Assembly (NCBI GenBank): GCA_900756765.1
Contig: CAAELE010000029.1
Location: 65,985-129,984 of the forward strand
From: an uncultured Collinsella sp.
Lineage (GTDB): Bacteria > Actinomycetota > Coriobacteriia > Coriobacteriales > Coriobacteriaceae
Direction: 5' to 3'
Length of the DNA: 64,000 nt
A program made the position numbers and the translations under genes. Positions within the stretch are counted from its first letter, which is position 1. The number at the start of each line of letters is the position of its first letter. The notes beneath the pieces were generated by a model. That model was given only the letters and a program-made list of their open reading frames with translations. It did no database searches and was not told where the DNA came from. Of this stretch, positions 16,576-25,327 are shown in pieces.

Positions 16576-17562
16576 TTAGCGCTGCGGCTCTGCGGCCCGC
16601 ACCTGCTCGATGACCTTTTCCATCGTGGCGTCGATACGGTCTTTTTTGAGCTCGCATTCCCAGATGGTTATGGGTGTCCAGCCCATTTGAGTGAGTGCTG
16701 CCACGGCAGCGCGGTCGCGTTCGACGTTGCGACGGAACTTTGCCTCCCAAAACTCAACGTTGCGCTTGGGCTGGCTAGGGTTGCACTTGGGGCAGCGGTG
16801 CCAAAAGCAGCCGTTGACGAAGATGGCGATCTTGCGGCCGGGGAAGGCGATGTCGGGCTTGCCGGGAACCTTCCATTCCAAGCGATAGCCCGTAAGGCCC
16901 GCGGCGCGCAGGCGCTGGCGAACGAGCAACTCGGGCTTGGTATTGGCGCGCTTGTTGCCCTTCATGGACTTTTTGATGGCGGCACGACGGCGCACGAGTT
17001 CTCGCTCGTCGGCGGAAAGATCCGAGGTGTCGATGCCGTCGAGCAGACCGGGCTTGGGGCGCTTTTTGCTGCGGCGCCTAGGTGCGCGCTTGGGTTTGGT
17101 GGCGGGTTTGTCGGTTGTGTTGGGTGCGGCGTCATCGGCGGAGCTTGCCTCAAGCCGATCTTCCTTTAACTCAATCAGCGCATCGATAAGCCCCTTGTCG
17201 GCGGGCATCCACTCAACAGTGGCAAGAGACGTGCGTGGAATCCAGCGGATATCGAGCTGGCGGTCGCGCTTCTGGGGCTCATCGGATTCATCGGCCAGCG
17301 AGCAGTAGTAGCACTCCATGGAGAGATGAAAATCGGGGTAGTCGTACTCAACGGTATAGAAATCGCGCAGGTTGGTGACTTTTACCTGCAGCTCTTCCAT
17401 AAGCTCGCGTCGCACGGCGTCTTCGGGCGTCTCGCCGCGCATGAGCTTGCCACCGGGGAACTCCCAAAGTCCCTGCATGTCGCCATAGCCGCGCTGCACG
17501 GCAAGCAGCTCGTCAGATCCTTCCTTGCGAATGATCCCAGCGGCAACATGAACAGTCTTCAA
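16576..17562 (-). CDS. NUDIX hydrolase fused to a Vsr-type very-short-patch-repair endonuclease
   Basis: 328 residues from a TTG start at 17562, preceded by an AGAGGA ribosome binding site. Residues 1-135 are a MutT-like NUDIX domain with a complete box, G38-x5-E44-x7-R52-E53-x2-E56-E57. Residues 150-175 are a Lys/Arg/Pro-rich linker. Residues 195-325 are a Vsr domain: NTKPELLVRQRL, the catalytic-aspartate segment VPGKPDIAFPG (Asp237), FVNGCFWH, NVERDR and WEC. MutT enzymes clean 8-oxo-dGTP from the pool, while Vsr nicks next to T:G mismatches left by 5-methylcytosine deamination. No cytosine methyltransferase gene is nearby. The open frame continues upstream to 18075 only as antisense of the ABC gene. 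The fusion is visible; its combined role is inferred. Confidence 0.87.
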   Translation of the reverse strand: MKTVHVAAGIIRKEGSDELLAVQRGYGDMQGLWEFPGGKLMRGETPEDAVRRELMEELQVKVTNLRDFYTVEYDYPDFHLSMECYYCSLADESDEPQKRDRQLDIRWIPRTSLATVEWMPADKGLIDALIELKEDRLEASSADDAAPNTTDKPATKPKRAPRRRSKKRPKPGLLDGIDTSDLSADERELVRRRAAIKKSMKGNKRANTKPELLVRQRLRAAGLTGYRLEWKVPGKPDIAFPGRKIAIFVNGCFWHRCPKCNPSQPKRNVEFWEAKFRRNVERDRAAVAALTQMGWTPITIWECELKKDRIDATMEKVIEQVRAAEPQR

Positions 17563-17710
17563 CAGGAGTCCTCTCTCAACATCAACACATGGCAGGCTAG
17601 CTACCCGTACCTTACACAAGGGTAAGGCAAGCGTAAGCCATATCGATGGTAGCCGACTCGGCTTCTTGCGACTATAGATGCCGTAGACTAATCGCAAGAA
17701 AGGACTCGGT

Positions 17711-18496
17711 ATGCAAACCACGCACATGGCGACCCCGGTACTGGAGGTCGCGCATCTCGAAAAGGTATATGGAGCGCTGGGCAACGTGACCCGCGCGCTC
17801 AACGACGTCAGCTTTACCGTCAACCGCGGCGAATTCGTTGGCATCATGGGCGCCTCGGGCTCGGGCAAGTCGACGTTGCTCAACTGCGTCTCGACCATCG
17901 ATAGCGCTACGAGCGGCACCATCCGCATCAACGGCCAGGACGTAACACGCATGAAGCAGGCCAAGCTTTCGCAGTTCCGCCGCGAGGAGCTGGGCTTTAT
18001 CTTCCAGGACTCCAACTTGCTCGATACGCTCACGGCGCGCGAGAACATCGCCCTGCCGCTCACCATCGCCCGCACAAACTCGGCAGAGATCTCGACCCGC
18101 GTGCAGGATGTAGCCGCGCGTCTGTCTATCAGTCAGGTGCTCGACAAGTATCCCTACCAGATGTCCGGCGGTCAGCAGCAGCGTGTTGCCGCGGCTCGCG
18201 CGCTCGTCACCGACCCCACCATGATCATGGCCGACGAGCCCACCGGCGCCCTCGATTCCAAGAGCGCCCGCCTGCTGCTCGAGAGCCTAGAGGCCCTCAA
18301 CCGCCGCCTGCGCGCCACGGTGCTCATGGTCACGCACGACAGCTTTGCTGCCAGCTACACGAGCCGTGTGCTGTTTATTCGTGACGGCAAGATCTTCACC
18401 GAGCTGCGCCGCGGCGACACCGACCGCCGAGAGTTCTTCGACCGCATTATGGAGGTCGTTGCCATGATGGGCGGTGAGGGCTCCGATGCTCTGTAA
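17711..18496 (+). CDS. ABC transporter ATP-binding protein, BceA/SalX type
   Basis: 261 residues, single nucleotide-binding domain: Walker A GASGSGKST, signature MSGGQQQRVAAARAL, Walker B MIMADEPTGALD and the switch histidine in VTHD. It belongs to the MacB/Bce group that pairs with FtsX-type permeases, often for peptide-antibiotic detoxification or lipid-related transport. The downstream permease gene overlaps its last codons, so a complex is near certain. No histidine kinase or response regulator pair lies beside it, unlike classical bce loci. The start follows a GAAAGGACTC site. Confidence 0.92.
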   Translation: MQTTHMATPVLEVAHLEKVYGALGNVTRALNDVSFTVNRGEFVGIMGASGSGKSTLLNCVSTIDSATSGTIRINGQDVTRMKQAKLSQFRREELGFIFQDSNLLDTLTARENIALPLTIARTNSAEISTRVQDVAARLSISQVLDKYPYQMSGGQQQRVAAARALVTDPTMIMADEPTGALDSKSARLLLESLEALNRRLRATVLMVTHDSFAASYTSRVLFIRDGKIFTELRRGDTDRREFFDRIMEVVAMMGGEGSDAL

Positions 18497-20687
18497 ACTC
18501 GCTTGGGGCAACGTCCGCCGCGCCGGCCGCGATTACCTTGTCTACTTGCTGACGCTCACCCTGGGTGTCACGGTCTTCTATGCCTTCAATACCGTCTCGA
18601 TGCAGGTCGACATTGCCGGCATCAAGGAGGAGGGACTGTCCGAGCTCATGGGCGGCATGCTCGGCTACCTCACGTACTTTTTGGCCGGCGTCATGGCCTT
18701 TTTGATGGTGTATGCCAACAACTTCATCATGAAGCGCCGCAAAAAGGAGTTCGGCCTGTACCAGGTGCTCGGCATGCGCCGCGGGCGCGTCGCCACGATC
18801 ATGGCGCTCGAGACCGTATTTGTTTCGGTCGGCGCCTTTGTCGCCGGCATTGTGCTGGGTGTGGGACTCTCGCAGCTCATGACATTCTTTACGGCCTCGC
18901 TCTTTAAGACGCAGATCGCCGATTTCCACTTCTTTTTTTCGGTGCATGCGTTCAACCTGACCCTTGCCTGCATGCTCGTAATGTTTGTGCTCACGCTACT
19001 GCTGAACCTTCGCGCCGTGCGCCGCACCAAGCTCATCGAGCTTATGGGTGCCGAGCGTCGCAACGAGAGCATCAAGACGCGCAACCCCTGGATCGCGATT
19101 GCCATCTTTGTCGTAGGCGTGGTGCTGGTGGGCGTGGCCTATTACCGCCTGCTGCGCGACGGGTTCCCGCTCACCGCGACCGATACCAAGCTGCAGGAGG
19201 CCATGAATCAGTTCGGTATCACCACGGCCATGGTTACGGTGGGTACCTTTGCCCTGTTCTGGGGCCTTTCGGGCATGCTTATCAAGCTGCTGCAGAGCCT
19301 GCGCAGCGTGTATTGGCGCGGCCTCAATATGTTTACCGTGCGTCAGCTTTCGGCCAAGGTCAACACGGTGTGCTTTTCGATGGGCGTCATCGCGATGATC
19401 CTGTTTTTGGCCATCACCTCGGTGACGTGCGGTATGTCGATCGCCAACGTGATGAACGAAAACCTGGAGCGCTATAACCCTGTTGACGTGTCTCAGACGT
19501 ATGTCTATTACACGCCCGAAACGCTCGACTACTACAAAGAGTATGTCAATCCGTCTGAGGCCGATCGCATGGTGCTGGCCGATACAACGGTCGATTTGTA
19601 CGCTGCGTGGCATGGCGAGCGCAAGTCGGCGGACAACAACGACGAGACCGGCAAGAAGGTCAATATCGCCGATGTTGCCGGTGAGCATGTGCAGATCGAC
19701 TCGTATCTGAGCTATACGCTTGGCGGCTCGGATCCTTCGGTGACGGCGGGCGAGATGTGCAAGGCCATGGGCGAAAAGCTCCCCAAGGCGCTCGAGGGTA
19801 GCAATGCCGATGATATGGGCCTGTTTGTGACGCCGGCAAGTCAGTACAACAAGCTGCGCCAGATGATGGGCGAGGAGCCGGTGAGCATTGGCCGCGACCA
19901 GTATCTGCTCACGTGTGATATGGGCGGCGAGCTGGTCGACATGTACACCAAGTATATGGCTGGCGGCCATGCTCTTACCTTGGGCGGGCATACGCTCAAG
20001 CCCGCAACCGATAAGTCGGACGAAGATACGGCGGCCATCGCCAACTCGGGGATGGGCAGTAATCCGGGTACCGTCGTCGTTGCCGATGAGCTGCTGTCCC
20101 AGCTTAACCTGCAGCCGTATGCCAGTAATTTGCTCGTTAACTACAAGCAGGGGATGGATGTGACCAAGGCAGACGAGAGCATTAAATACACCATGCTCGA
20201 CAATCTGCTCGTTGACGGCAAGGAGCCGGGGTCATTGGGAGTCTTCATCACGCGTTCCGAGCTATATACGCTGGCGGCGCAGATGAACGGCATGATTAGC
20301 TATCTGGCTATCTACATCGGCTTTGTACTGGTCGTTGCATGCGCGGCAATTCTGTCGATCCAGCAGCTCTCCAACGTGGCAGATGGCAGCCGCAGCTATC
20401 GCGTGCTGGCGCAGATCGGCTGTGACGACCGCCAGATTCGCCATTCGGTGATGGCGCAGCAAGCGGTGTTCTTCCTGTTCCCGCTGGTAGTGGGTCTGGC
20501 GCACTCCTTTGTGGCGCTCAAGGTGATCATCGAGCTGGTGAGCACGTTTGGCAACATGAGCATCGGCGGTACCGTGGGCCTCACCTGTGCGATTTTCCTG
20601 GCAGCCTACGGTGGTTACTTCTTGGTGACGTACCTCATGAGCACCGGCATGGTACAAGCTGCCATCGCCACCCGCTACAGCGAGTAA
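18486..20687 (+). CDS. FtsX-family ABC permease, BceB-like
   Basis: 733 residues. An N-terminal transmembrane helix (YLVYLLTLTLGVTVFYAF) is followed by an FtsX domain with three helices (about residues 60-190), two further helices, a helix near residue 295, a large extracellular domain (about 320-590) and a second FtsX domain at the C-terminus. This plan fits Bce-type permeases that recognise lantibiotic-lipid complexes. The ATG at 18486 overlaps the end of the ATPase gene; the frame opens at 18474, but the coupled start is more natural. Substrate unknown. A terminator follows. Confidence 0.88.
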   Translation: MLCKLAWGNVRRAGRDYLVYLLTLTLGVTVFYAFNTVSMQVDIAGIKEEGLSELMGGMLGYLTYFLAGVMAFLMVYANNFIMKRRKKEFGLYQVLGMRRGRVATIMALETVFVSVGAFVAGIVLGVGLSQLMTFFTASLFKTQIADFHFFFSVHAFNLTLACMLVMFVLTLLLNLRAVRRTKLIELMGAERRNESIKTRNPWIAIAIFVVGVVLVGVAYYRLLRDGFPLTATDTKLQEAMNQFGITTAMVTVGTFALFWGLSGMLIKLLQSLRSVYWRGLNMFTVRQLSAKVNTVCFSMGVIAMILFLAITSVTCGMSIANVMNENLERYNPVDVSQTYVYYTPETLDYYKEYVNPSEADRMVLADTTVDLYAAWHGERKSADNNDETGKKVNIADVAGEHVQIDSYLSYTLGGSDPSVTAGEMCKAMGEKLPKALEGSNADDMGLFVTPASQYNKLRQMMGEEPVSIGRDQYLLTCDMGGELVDMYTKYMAGGHALTLGGHTLKPATDKSDEDTAAIANSGMGSNPGTVVVADELLSQLNLQPYASNLLVNYKQGMDVTKADESIKYTMLDNLLVDGKEPGSLGVFITRSELYTLAAQMNGMISYLAIYIGFVLVVACAAILSIQQLSNVADGSRSYRVLAQIGCDDRQIRHSVMAQQAVFFLFPLVVGLAHSFVALKVIIELVSTFGNMSIGGTVGLTCAIFLAAYGGYFLVTYLMSTGMVQAAIATRYSE

Positions 20688-20725
20688 CAAGCGGGCAAAA
20701 CCGCCGCATAACCACAGCGAACAAA

Positions 20726-20768
20726 CGCCGCGAAGGGAGCCGGGCCCTCTTCGCGGCGGTTTTTTGCC
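20726..20768 (+). terminator. Terminator after the FtsX permease gene
   Basis: Stem CGCCGCGAAGGG... / ...CTTCGCGGCGG followed by TTTTTTG. Confidence 0.85.
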
Positions 20769-20785
20769 CGCCTGATGCATCTCAA

Positions 20786-20913
20786 AACTAAGTGAGTAGA
20801 CTTTTTTGGATCTGCCGAGCACATCGCGGCAAGTGCTCAATAAAATCGCAGGTCAGGGCTGTGGCGTTTTGAGGTGTGCTCGGCATCCCGCCAAAAGCCT
20901 ACTCACTTGGTTT
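20786..20913. repeat. Imperfect palindrome of 128 bases
   Basis: Left arm AACTAAGTGAGTAGAC then TCTGCCGAGCACA; right arm TGTGCTCGGCAT then CCTACTCACTTGGTT. The arms match at most positions but contain small gaps. It has no T tail and no reading frame, and lies between two terminators. Confidence 0.65.
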
Positions 20914-20922
20914 TACTGCTAG

Positions 20923-20966
20923 AAAACCGCCGCGAGGGAAAGTAGCTCCCTCGCGGCGGTTTTTGG
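20923..20966. terminator. Bidirectional terminator-like hairpin
   Basis: Perfect stem AAAACCGCCGCGAGGGA and its complement with a 7-base loop, flanked by T and A runs. It serves convergent transcripts from the permease and luxR genes. Confidence 0.8.
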
Positions 20967-20968
20967 CG

Positions 20969-21018
20969 TTTACCCAGATAAAACCTGCCAAAATAAACCT
21001 GTCCCTTTTTGGCAGGTT
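20969..21018. repeat. REP-like hairpin, GGGACAGG family (copy 3)
   Basis: Stem AACCTGCCAAAA / TTTTGGCAGGTT around AAACCTGTCCC. Its reverse complement matches 39375-39424 at 49 of 50 positions. The right arm ends within the stop codon (21017-21019) of the luxR gene. Confidence 0.75.
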
Positions 21019-21982
21019 ATCGCTTCCAAAAGTGGAGGATGAGCGTCGTGCGGTTTTGCTGTTCGGTTTTGACCAGGATGTTGTGGATGTGGGTCTTGAC
21101 GGTGCCCACGGCAAGGAATAGCTCGTCAGCGATCTCTTGGTTCGATTTGCCCAGTACGACCAGACGCATAACTTCGGTCTCACGGTTGGAGAGCTTGTAG
21201 GCGTTGCGATAGAAGGGCATCTGCTCTTCGATGTGTCGATCAAGATCGCTGACGTTCTTTTCCTCGGGCGCCTCCTGCATGCGGATTGAAAGCACGTGGT
21301 AGGAGTAGATGATCAGCAGAATCGCAAAGTAGCAGGCAAAGACGTTTTCGCTAAAGTTGCGCTCGGACAGATATAGTTGCAGCCAAGAGGGCGCCAGACT
21401 CATGGGGACAATCAGAATGTTGTAGAAATCCTCGGCAACGATGCAACCGACCAGAATAGCGCCGATAATCAGGTGCTTTCGTTGGTTGTTAACGCGTGCC
21501 TTCAGCTCGACTTGTGTGCTTTTATGCGCCGTCCAAAAGATATACAGTCCCACAAATACAAGGAATACCTGACGCATCGTGTAGTAGAGCCATTGATGAA
21601 TGGGGCCGTAGGGGACAGCGACGATAATCAGCAGCTCGCTCAGCAAGAACGTTGCGACGGGAATGACAAACTGCTTTTTTGAATGCTTGTCGAGCAAATC
21701 CATGGCAATGAGCCAAATAAAAGCCTGCGAAGCGGTCGCCACAAAGGTCCGCAACACAGGCATGGTAATTGAGTAATAGTCGCTGGCTGGAAAACTCTGG
21801 TTTTGCAGCGTGTATTCAAAAAAGAAAATCTCGGTCATCTCGATGGCATAGCAGATAAATACGCCGCTGCCATAGATAAAGAAGCGTCGACGAGATGAGG
21901 CATAGGCGGCAAGCGAGAGCACCGCCGTCACAATACAGATCACGAGTATCGCTAGGGTATAGAAGAACATCAGGGTGTTCAT
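21017..21982 (-). CDS. Membrane-anchored LuxR-type regulator
   Basis: 321 residues. Residues 1-235 contain about seven hydrophobic segments, and the C-terminal 65 residues are a LuxR/GerE helix-turn-helix (LSNRETEVMRLVVLGKSNQE, then VGTVKTHIHNILVK). The two-part build, membrane sensor plus DNA-binding tail, is widespread in Coriobacteriia. It is divergent from the putrescine carbamoyltransferase gene with a 330-base control region between them, so it probably regulates the agmatine genes. The signal is unknown. A paralogue with the same plan lies at 28759-29751. Confidence 0.88.
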   Translation of the reverse strand: MNTLMFFYTLAILVICIVTAVLSLAAYASSRRRFFIYGSGVFICYAIEMTEIFFFEYTLQNQSFPASDYYSITMPVLRTFVATASQAFIWLIAMDLLDKHSKKQFVIPVATFLLSELLIIVAVPYGPIHQWLYYTMRQVFLVFVGLYIFWTAHKSTQVELKARVNNQRKHLIIGAILVGCIVAEDFYNILIVPMSLAPSWLQLYLSERNFSENVFACYFAILLIIYSYHVLSIRMQEAPEEKNVSDLDRHIEEQMPFYRNAYKLSNRETEVMRLVVLGKSNQEIADELFLAVGTVKTHIHNILVKTEQQNRTTLILHFWKR

Positions 21983-22312
21983 CTGTCACCGTCCCATCTC
22001 ATTTATTCTATGGCCGAGTTCTGTATACCTTGTGGGATATAGACGTCTCAACCCTTCGTTTCATTGTGGATTAGGCGCCGAGATACAGCATAGCCGTATA
22101 CCGTTCGCGGTTCTAGATGGTAAACCCCCTGTAAACTCTTGACCTGCGGGTTTATATTGGTTTAGAGGGGATGTAACTCCGTGAACGGTCTTTAATCCCG
22201 AATAAACTAGGTAAAAATTGCATACGGGTGAATGATGGTCTTGTCAACACGAGGCGTGATGTTCGAGCGCCTCATAGTAATAGTCGGCAAGACCGGCGGA
22301 AAGGAAATCGAC
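21983..22312. promoter_or_regulatory. Divergent control region of luxR and ptcA
   Basis: It contains two copies of the recurrent palindrome: CCGTTCGCGG at 22101-22110 and CCGTGAACGGT at 22179-22189. No convincing -35/-10 pair was identified. The ptcA frame is open back to 22232, but the better start is 22313. Confidence 0.5.
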
Positions 22313-23386
22313 ATGGCACTGCCTAAGGATTTCATCGACACCAACGACTTCACCAAAGAGCAGATCCTGGCTATCGAGGATCTTGGCCTGGCAATGAAGA
22401 AGGCCATCAAGGTTGACGGTTATTATCCGCACCTGCTCCGCAACAAGAGCCTTGGCATGATCTTCCAGCAGGTTTCCACCCGCACCCGTCTTTCCTTCGA
22501 GACCGCTATGACCGACCTCGGCGGCCATGCTCAGTTCTATGGCCCTGGCACCATCCAGCTCGGCGGTCACGAGTCCCTGGGCGACACCGCTCGCGTTATG
22601 GGCTCGCTGCTCGACATCATGATGGCTCGCGTTGACCGTCACAAGGACGTCGTCGGCCTCGCCGAGGGCTCCGCTGTGCCCGTCATCAACGGCATGTCCG
22701 AGTTCAACCATCCCACGCAGGAGATGGGCGACCTCATGACCATGCTCGAGAACCTCCCCGAGGGCAAGAAGATCGAGGACTGCACCCTGGCCTTCATCGG
22801 CGACGCCACCCAGGTCTGCGTCTCCCTCATGTTCATCGCTTCCAAGGTCGGCATGAAGTTTGTCCAGTTTGGACCTAAGGGCCACCAGATCCCCGACGGC
22901 GGCCTGCACGTTGGCACCGTCGAGGAGCGCGCCGAGTTCGGCAAGCAGATGATGGCCATCGCCGAGGAGAACTGCAAGGTCTCCGGCGGCTCGGTCGTCA
23001 TCTCCGACGACATCGAGTGCATCAAGGGCGCCGACTTCATCTACACCGACGTGTGGTATGGCCTGTACGACGAGGAGGTCTCGGGCGAGAACTACATGGA
23101 CGTGTTCTATCCCAAGTATCAGGTCACCATGGACATGATGAACTTCGCCGGCGCAGGCTCCAAGTTCATGCACTGCCTGCCGGCCACCCGCAACGAGGAG
23201 GTCGTCGACGAGGTCATGGACGATCCCGAGCGCTCCCTGTGCTGGGTCGAGGCCGAGAACCGCAAGCACTCCATCCGTGCTCTCCTTGCCGCCCTGGGCA
23301 AGCGCACCCCGCTCAACGACGAGGGTGTCGAGTACTCCGCCAAGGCTGAGCTCCACGCCGCTCTCGAGGCTCTCGAGCAGCTCTAA
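22313..23386 (+). CDS. ptcA: Putrescine carbamoyltransferase
   Basis: 357 residues, ornithine/aspartate transcarbamylase superfamily. The carbamoyl-phosphate loop is STRTRLSFE at about residues 54-62; FYGPGTIQLGGHESL, HPTQEMGD and HCLPA follow in order. The YGPGTIQLGGHESL segment is characteristic of putrescine rather than ornithine transcarbamylases. It splits N-carbamoylputrescine to putrescine and carbamoyl phosphate in the agmatine deiminase pathway. The ATG at 22313 has a GGAAAGGAAA ribosome binding site. The antiporter and an agmatine deiminase follow. Confidence 0.92.
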   Translation: MALPKDFIDTNDFTKEQILAIEDLGLAMKKAIKVDGYYPHLLRNKSLGMIFQQVSTRTRLSFETAMTDLGGHAQFYGPGTIQLGGHESLGDTARVMGSLLDIMMARVDRHKDVVGLAEGSAVPVINGMSEFNHPTQEMGDLMTMLENLPEGKKIEDCTLAFIGDATQVCVSLMFIASKVGMKFVQFGPKGHQIPDGGLHVGTVEERAEFGKQMMAIAEENCKVSGGSVVISDDIECIKGADFIYTDVWYGLYDEEVSGENYMDVFYPKYQVTMDMMNFAGAGSKFMHCLPATRNEEVVDEVMDDPERSLCWVEAENRKHSIRALLAALGKRTPLNDEGVEYSAKAELHAALEALEQL

Positions 23387-23519
23387 GCCTCAAGGCTTCT
23401 AAAAGCACGTTTGCGGGCGGCGGATGCTCGTCTCCTGTCGCCCGCTCACCGAGGCCCAAGCAATTGCCTTAATACCTTAGGGCCTCGGATCTGTCCAAGA
23501 CTGAGCGAAGGAGCTCATC

Positions 23520-24959
23520 ATGAGCGACGGAAAGAAAAAGCTTTCCTTCTTGACGGTCATTTCGACCATCATCTGCGTCGTCTTCGTTTGCGAGGCCGCC
23601 GCTCCTGCTGCTGCCATTGGCAACCAGCAGTTCTTCTGGTGGATCTTCCTGATCCTGACCTTCCTGCTTCCCTACGGCATGGTTGTCGCCGAGCTCGGTA
23701 CCACCTATGACGGCGAGGGCGGCATTTACGACTGGGTACGCGATGGCCTGGGCGACAAATGGGGCGCCCGCATCTCGTACTACTACTGGGTCAACTACCC
23801 GCTGTGGATCGCCTCGCTGGCTACCATGTTTCCCGACATTTTTGGCATGGTCTTTGGCGTCGAGTTCAACTTGATCGCCAAGATGGGTATCGATCTTGCC
23901 TTTGTGTGGATTGTCTACCTTATGGGTCGCTCCAAGGCGGCCGACTCCGAGTGGGTCCTTAACGGTGGCGCCATCATCAAGGTCGCCGTCGCCGTTATCG
24001 TCGGCGCTCTGGGCATTTGGTATGCCATGGAGAACGGTTTTGCGAACGACATGTCCGCTGCCACCTTCCTGCCCGAGCTCACCAACACCAACGCTCTCGG
24101 CTACCTGTCGATCATCATCTTTAACTTCATGGGCTTCGAGGTCATCTGCACCATGACCGACGATATGGCCGATCCCGCTCGCGATATCCCCAAGGCCATC
24201 ATCGTCGGTGGCCTGTCCATCGCCGTGATCTACCTGTTCGCTGGCTTTGGCATCGGCGCCGCCGTGCCGGCCGACTCCATCGATCCCGACTACGGCATGA
24301 TCGTCGCAGTCCAGACCATGGTGGGCGACTCCATGATCTTTAAGGTCATCTGCATCGCCTTCCTGATCACCCTGTTCGCCAACATGGCCGCTTGGTCCTT
24401 CGGCGTTAACTCCGTTGCTCGCTACGCTGCCGAGCACGGCAACATGCCCAAGGTCTTCGCCTCGATGATCTCGGATGACGACATGCCCAACGGCGCCAAC
24501 CTGGTCAACGCTGTCGTTGCCTCCCTGGTGCTGTGCCTGCAGCTCGTTCCCATCGACGCCATCTCCAACGGTGTCTTCTGGATGCTCTTTGGCACCTCTG
24601 TCGTCTTCCTGCTGTTGACCTACATCCCGATGTTCCCGGCGTTCCTCAACCTTCGTAAGAACGACCCCAACCGTGAGCGCATCTTCACGTTCCCGTTTAA
24701 GGGCGCCATGATGAAGGTCATGCTGGCCATCCCCTGCATCGAGCTGGTTCTTGCCATCGTTGCCACGCTGATCCCGTTCTCCGCTGCTGAAATTGGCGAC
24801 AAGGTCCCGATGATCGTTATCTTCATCGTGCTCGTGCTCATCGGCGAGGTCGTCCGCGTCGTCAGCGCTAAGGGCCGCGAGACCGAGTACAAGGGTCTGA
24901 CCCCTGAGCTCGCAGCCCAGCGTCTCGCTGAGGAGGCCGCCGAGGCCGAGGAGAACTAG
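23520..24959 (+). CDS. aguD: APC-family permease, probable agmatine-putrescine antiporter
   Basis: 479 residues with about twelve hydrophobic helices, amino acid-polyamine-organocation family. Helix 1 is VISTIICVVFVCEAAAPAAA, and the central helix NFMGFEVICTM holds the family's conserved glycine-phenylalanine-glutamate. It lies between putrescine carbamoyltransferase and agmatine deiminase genes, the position of AguD in agmatine operons, so exchange of external agmatine for putrescine is the best guess. It has a close paralogue at 27033-28442. The C-terminus is acidic (EEAAEAEEN). The start follows a GAAGGAG site. Confidence 0.87.
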   Translation: MSDGKKKLSFLTVISTIICVVFVCEAAAPAAAIGNQQFFWWIFLILTFLLPYGMVVAELGTTYDGEGGIYDWVRDGLGDKWGARISYYYWVNYPLWIASLATMFPDIFGMVFGVEFNLIAKMGIDLAFVWIVYLMGRSKAADSEWVLNGGAIIKVAVAVIVGALGIWYAMENGFANDMSAATFLPELTNTNALGYLSIIIFNFMGFEVICTMTDDMADPARDIPKAIIVGGLSIAVIYLFAGFGIGAAVPADSIDPDYGMIVAVQTMVGDSMIFKVICIAFLITLFANMAAWSFGVNSVARYAAEHGNMPKVFASMISDDDMPNGANLVNAVVASLVLCLQLVPIDAISNGVFWMLFGTSVVFLLLTYIPMFPAFLNLRKNDPNRERIFTFPFKGAMMKVMLAIPCIELVLAIVATLIPFSAAEIGDKVPMIVIFIVLVLIGEVVRVVSAKGRETEYKGLTPELAAQRLAEEAAEAEEN

Positions 24960-25327
24960 AGCACCCGGTTCTGGGGCTCCAACCCTCCTCGTGTACCAAC
25001 GCGCGCTTCGTCGGGCTTGTCGCTCCCGACTCCGGGCACTCTAGCCTCTTCGGAGGCGTGTCCAAGCGACAGGTTTGCTAACCATTCCCCCGGGGTGGGT
25101 GTGAGCGATAGCTCCGGTAACCACCGCCCACCCCAATCTCTCTTCCGTATCCTTCGTGCGTTTTGTCTCCGCGCACTTGGTTACGTCGTCGCTTGCCGGT
25201 GCGACTCCGTGAAAACCGGCGCCGGGCGCCCCGACCTTTGCCGGGGAACGGGCGCCTACCATCTCTTGGTTTTAGGCTGCGGGTAACCCGCCCGCAGCAA
25301 GCGATCGTTCGATTTGGAGGAAATCTT
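24960..25327 (+). promoter_or_regulatory. Structured leader before aguA
   Basis: This is a 368-base gap with at least three GC-rich hairpins in series: GGGGTGGGTG...CACCGCCCACCCC (about 25093-25136), GGGCGCCCCG...CCGGGGAACGGGCGCC (about 25226-25257) and GCTGCGGG...CCCGCAGC (about 25277-25299). None has a T tail. It could be a processed operon spacer or a long structured 5' leader. No riboswitch class was recognised. An in-frame extension of the deiminase frame to 25163 is not credible as protein. Confidence 0.4.

Noticed and set aside
17563..18075. 170-residue N-terminal extension of the NUDIX-Vsr frame
   Set aside because: It is the antisense of the ABC ATPase gene; the NUDIX domain begins properly at the TTG at 17562.
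22232..22312. 27-residue N-terminal extension of putrescine carbamoyltransferase
   Set aside because: There is no ribosome binding site at 22232, while 22313 has a good one and the usual family N-terminus.
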